A stretch of DNA of 64,000 nucleotides from Planomicrobium okeanokoites. Its GTDB lineage: Bacteria; Bacillota; Bacilli; Bacillales_A; Planococcaceae. A program made the position numbers and the translations under genes. The notes under the pieces are model-generated. The model ran no database searches. It had not been told where the DNA came from and saw nothing but the letters and a program-made list of their open reading frames with translations. Within the stretch, counting starts at the first letter, position 1; each line of letters begins with the position of its first letter. The stretch is from the NCBI RefSeq assembly GCF_003428875.1, contig NZ_QQRS01000002.1:62001-126000 (forward strand), in the 5' to 3' direction. Positions 61,750 through 64,000 of the stretch are shown here, one piece after another.

Positions 61750-62655
61750 TTAAATTTTGCCTTCCTGCTGCAGCACCTTTTCGAAAGCCTCCACAACTTC
61801 TGGATCGTATTGGATGCCAGAAAGGCTGCGGATTTCCTCCATTGCATACTCAGAGGTATAAGCTTTGCGGTAAGAGCGATCTTCAGTCATCGCATCGAAC
61901 GTATCACAGACACCAATGATTTTTGCTTCCAGCAGAATTTCGTCCGCTTTCAAACCGAATGGATAGCCTCTGCCATTAATGCGCTCATGATGTTGTTCCA
62001 CTATATCAGCAAGCTTTTTATAAGCTGTTTTCCGGAGCATATCTGCGCCATCCCCCGGATGCTTTTTAATCATGTCGAATTCTTCATTCGTCAATTTACC
62101 CGGTTTATTCAAAACTTCTTCCGGAATGTTTATTTTACCGATATCATGAAGGATGGAAGCGATGAATAGATCGTCCATTCTTTGTCTGTCCAATTTCATT
62201 CTCTTGGCAGTTTTAACAGCAAACTGGGACACACGCAAACTATGTTTATGCGTATATTTATCTTTTTTCTCTACTAACCCACCGACTCGTTGAAGCTCTT
62301 TTATTTCTTCGCTAACTGAATGAAAAACTAATGAATTAGATAAAGAGAGAATCGAAACTTCTGATTTTGCCATCATTTGAACTGGTTCGTCCAAATCATT
62401 TGTTGAAATCAAGTCATCTGGGCCAACATGAATAGTTTCACCATTGACCTGTAATTCCAATTCACCTTTCAGTACATAGAAAAATTCATGGATATCTGTC
62501 TCTTCACTAGGAAAAAGGATCATGAGCTTATCTTTTTGGACAGTTTGCTTCATTAATTCCATACCGCCACCACGCCCAAGAAGACTCAAGGTAGTTGATC
62601 GGTTTTGGACTGTTTCAAGGTATTCATTTCTCAGTATATCCAAACCTTTCACCAA
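61750..62655 (-). CDS. Cupin/HD-GYP domain protein (probable cyclic-di-nucleotide phosphodiesterase)
   Basis: Residues about 42-105 form a cupin-like barrel (IHEFFYVLKGELELQVNGETIHVGPDD). Residues 130-300 form an HD-GYP domain with HD at 170-171 (ILHDIGKINIPEEVLNKPGKL) and HHERINGRGYP at 222-232. HD-GYP enzymes hydrolyse c-di-GMP or related dinucleotides; the cupin could sense a small ligand. Asn replaces the usual Asp in HHExxDGxGYP. The start is TTG 62655 after GGAGGGG. Confidence 0.88.
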   Translation of the reverse strand: MVKGLDILRNEYLETVQNRSTTLSLLGRGGGMELMKQTVQKDKLMILFPSEETDIHEFFYVLKGELELQVNGETIHVGPDDLISTNDLDEPVQMMAKSEVSILSLSNSLVFHSVSEEIKELQRVGGLVEKKDKYTHKHSLRVSQFAVKTAKRMKLDRQRMDDLFIASILHDIGKINIPEEVLNKPGKLTNEEFDMIKKHPGDGADMLRKTAYKKLADIVEQHHERINGRGYPFGLKADEILLEAKIIGVCDTFDAMTEDRSYRKAYTSEYAMEEIRSLSGIQYDPEVVEAFEKVLQQEGKI

Positions 62656-62746
62656 TACACGCCCCTCCTAAAAAAAAGCACTATGTGAAGTATATTAGCG
62701 CTATACTTCCATAGTACTTTAATTGAGCCTTTTATGACAATAGGTT

Positions 62747-63190
62747 TTACCAACCAATCACTTTAATCGGATCGATCATTCTTTCACGATCAGCGAATTG
62801 AACTGGAATCCATACCATTTCAACGTCCAGGCCGGAAGCTGTTGCCTTTTCCATCCCTTGGAACGTCATAGCCTGTGTTCTTGTGTTCAAAGCAGCAATT
62901 TCTGCTTCAACTTTCGAATCATAATTATTCCATGCATCGGATTTTTTCTGTTTGTCAGAAACTCCGGAAACCTCTACTAAATAATCTTCATACATTTCTT
63001 CTGCCAATGCCTGCACTCTAGCGATTTCTGCATAAATTTCGTTGTTCACTCTGTATACTTCTGCCAAAGCGGTTGCTGTTTCTGAATTTACGGCTGGCTG
63101 TCCGGTCGTTTCAGCAAACCCTCCGCCCGTAAATGCAGTAAAAATCAATAGCAATGAAAAAAGTGCAGTGATTGAATATTTCTTCAACAT
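62747..63190 (-). CDS. Small secreted protein of unknown function
   Basis: A signal peptide (MLKKYSITALFSLLLIFTAFTGGGFAET, cut near residue 26) precedes about 120 residues that are mainly helical (ALAEVYRVNNEIYAEIARVQALAEEMYEDYL, DSKVEAEIAALNTRTQAM), likely a coiled coil. I do not recognise a family. ATG 63190 is seven bases after GGGGAGG. The gene is alone. Confidence 0.72.
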   Translation of the reverse strand: MLKKYSITALFSLLLIFTAFTGGGFAETTGQPAVNSETATALAEVYRVNNEIYAEIARVQALAEEMYEDYLVEVSGVSDKQKKSDAWNNYDSKVEAEIAALNTRTQAMTFQGMEKATASGLDVEMVWIPVQFADRERMIDPIKVIGW

Positions 63191-63341
63191 TCTGTTTCCT
63201 CCCCTTTTCCCTGATAAAGCTTGAATATAATAAGGGTTATCCATAGAAAATGTACCTATTATACTGCAAGCACCTCACGTATAAGTATAAATGAACTAGG
63301 CATAAAGAACAATATGAACTTGAAAATTTTACAAAATAAAC

Positions 63342-63367
63342 AAGCCGGAATTATTCCGGCTTATCTC
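63342..63367 (-). terminator. Intrinsic terminator after gltD
   Basis: AAGCCGGAA and TTCCGGCTT pair around a 3-base loop, followed by GTTTATTTT on the minus strand. Confidence 0.85.
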
Positions 63368-63368
63368 T

Positions 63369-64000
63369 TTACGGCAGTACTGTCGCGCCCATTAAATAAC
63401 GGTCGCATTCCCTTGCGGCTTCTCGCCCTTCGTTGATTGCCCAGACAATCAGACTTTGTCCGCGGCGCATATCGCCAGCTGCAAAAATCCCTTCAGCGCT
63501 TGTTGCATACTTTCCATATTCCGCTTTCACACATGAATTTGGCTCAGTCGCGACATCCATCTGCTGAATCAGAGCTTGTTCGGGTCCGCTGAATCCGATG
63601 GCAATCAGCACCAAATCCGCTTTCCATATTTTTTCTGTGCCGGGAATTTCCTCCCGTACCCGATTGCCTTCTTCATCAATACGCAATTTCACATTGACTG
63701 TATGGACTTCTTTGACATTTCCTGTGTCATCTCCAACAAACTTTTTCGTCATTACAGCATATGCCCTCGGATCTTCCCCAAAAGTGGCTGCAGCTTCTTT
63801 ATGGCCGTATTCGATGCGGTGAACTTTTGGATATTGCGGCCACGGATTGCCCTGCTCATCACGTATTGCACCTTTTTTGTCATAGACGTCGAATTGGACA
63901 AGACTCTCACAGTCGTGGCGTACAGCTGTAGCAAGACAATCTGTACCAGTATCGCCGCCTCCTATGACAATGACGTTTTTGCCTTCAGCTGAGATGAAAT
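63369..64000 (-). CDS. gltD: Glutamate synthase small subunit, partial (N-terminus outside window)
   Basis: The visible 210 C-terminal residues include the NADPH-site [20 protein letters not shown], the [17 protein letters not shown] segment of GltD, and the FAD-site [26 protein letters not shown]. GltD passes electrons from NADPH to the large subunit GltA, which makes glutamate from glutamine and 2-oxoglutarate. The start and any gltA lie beyond the right edge. Confidence 0.93.
   Translation of the reverse strand, partial: FISAEGKNVIVIGGGDTGTDCLATAVRHDCESLVQFDVYDKKGAIRDEQGNPWPQYPKVHRIEYGHKEAAATFGEDPRAYAVMTKKFVGDDTGNVKEVHTVNVKLRIDEEGNRVREEIPGTEKIWKADLVLIAIGFSGPEQALIQQMDVATEPNSCVKAEYGKYATSAEGIFAAGDMRRGQSLIVWAINEGREAARECDRYLMGATVLP

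Overview
The window reads as a chromosomal stretch of a pigmented, low-to-moderate GC Gram-positive bacterium of the order Bacillales, most likely Planococcaceae (Planococcus or a close relative). Reasons: strong AGGAGG-type ribosome binding sites, many TTG starts, Bacillus-type gene families (yxlEF(G)-like ABC set, dbpA/yxiN, topB, ktrC-like, sipS-like), and a C30 carotenoid cluster with crtM, crtN and crtP homologues. The genus is inferred from gene content only. I see no rRNA, tRNA, CRISPR array, phage or insertion sequence.

Layout. 1-9.3 kb: the 5' part of a GTPase gene, a flavodoxin-like gene, then on the minus strand an FMN-riboswitch operon (unknown 94-aa ORF, ribE, ribB, ribH, perhaps a histidine phosphatase). 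It lacks ribD and the GTP cyclohydrolase II half of ribBA. Small enzymes, a HEPN-like/CBS protein and a yxlEFG-like ABC exporter set follow. 9.3-21 kb: msrA, a pcm-like methyltransferase, palindromic repeats, a ktrC-like gene, topB, an M14 carboxypeptidase, an OsmC protein, an mtnE-like aminotransferase and two tandem paralogues of unknown function. 21-30 kb: histidine utilisation on the minus strand (AraC-type regulator, hutU-hutI-hutG, a YjiH-type membrane protein, hutH with its own promoter and a terminator-like leader hairpin). 30-45 kb: signal peptidase, acetamidase/formamidase, a SEC-C protein, thioesterase, an AAC(3)-family acetyltransferase, a Fic/VbhA-like pair, five 21-bp repeats, DUF779 plus aldehyde dehydrogenase, rluF-like gene, CBS and cupin proteins, and a polar amino acid ABC transporter beside an RpiR regulator.

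45-53 kb is the carotenoid locus. A plus-strand operon (CruF-like membrane protein, PlsC-type acyltransferase, CrtQ-like glycosyltransferase, CrtP-like oxygenase) converges on a minus-strand operon (crtN, a second crtN-like gene, crtM). CrtM and CrtN would make the C30 polyene, CrtP would oxidise its end, and the glycosyltransferase and acyltransferase would decorate it. 53-64 kb: a secreted M6 metalloprotease, dbpA, an operon of a circularly permuted ATP-grasp enzyme and an alpha-E/transglutaminase fusion, a YtxH-like protein, a cupin/HD-GYP protein, a secreted protein, and the 3' part of gltD.

Most convergent or operon-end boundaries carry clear intrinsic terminators. The most interesting points are the incomplete riboflavin operon with its unknown first gene and sequestered ribosome binding site, the alpha-E/transglutaminase fusion whose junction looks like a former ATGA gene overlap, the hutH leader hairpin, the exact 21-bp repeat array, and the composition of the carotenoid cluster.
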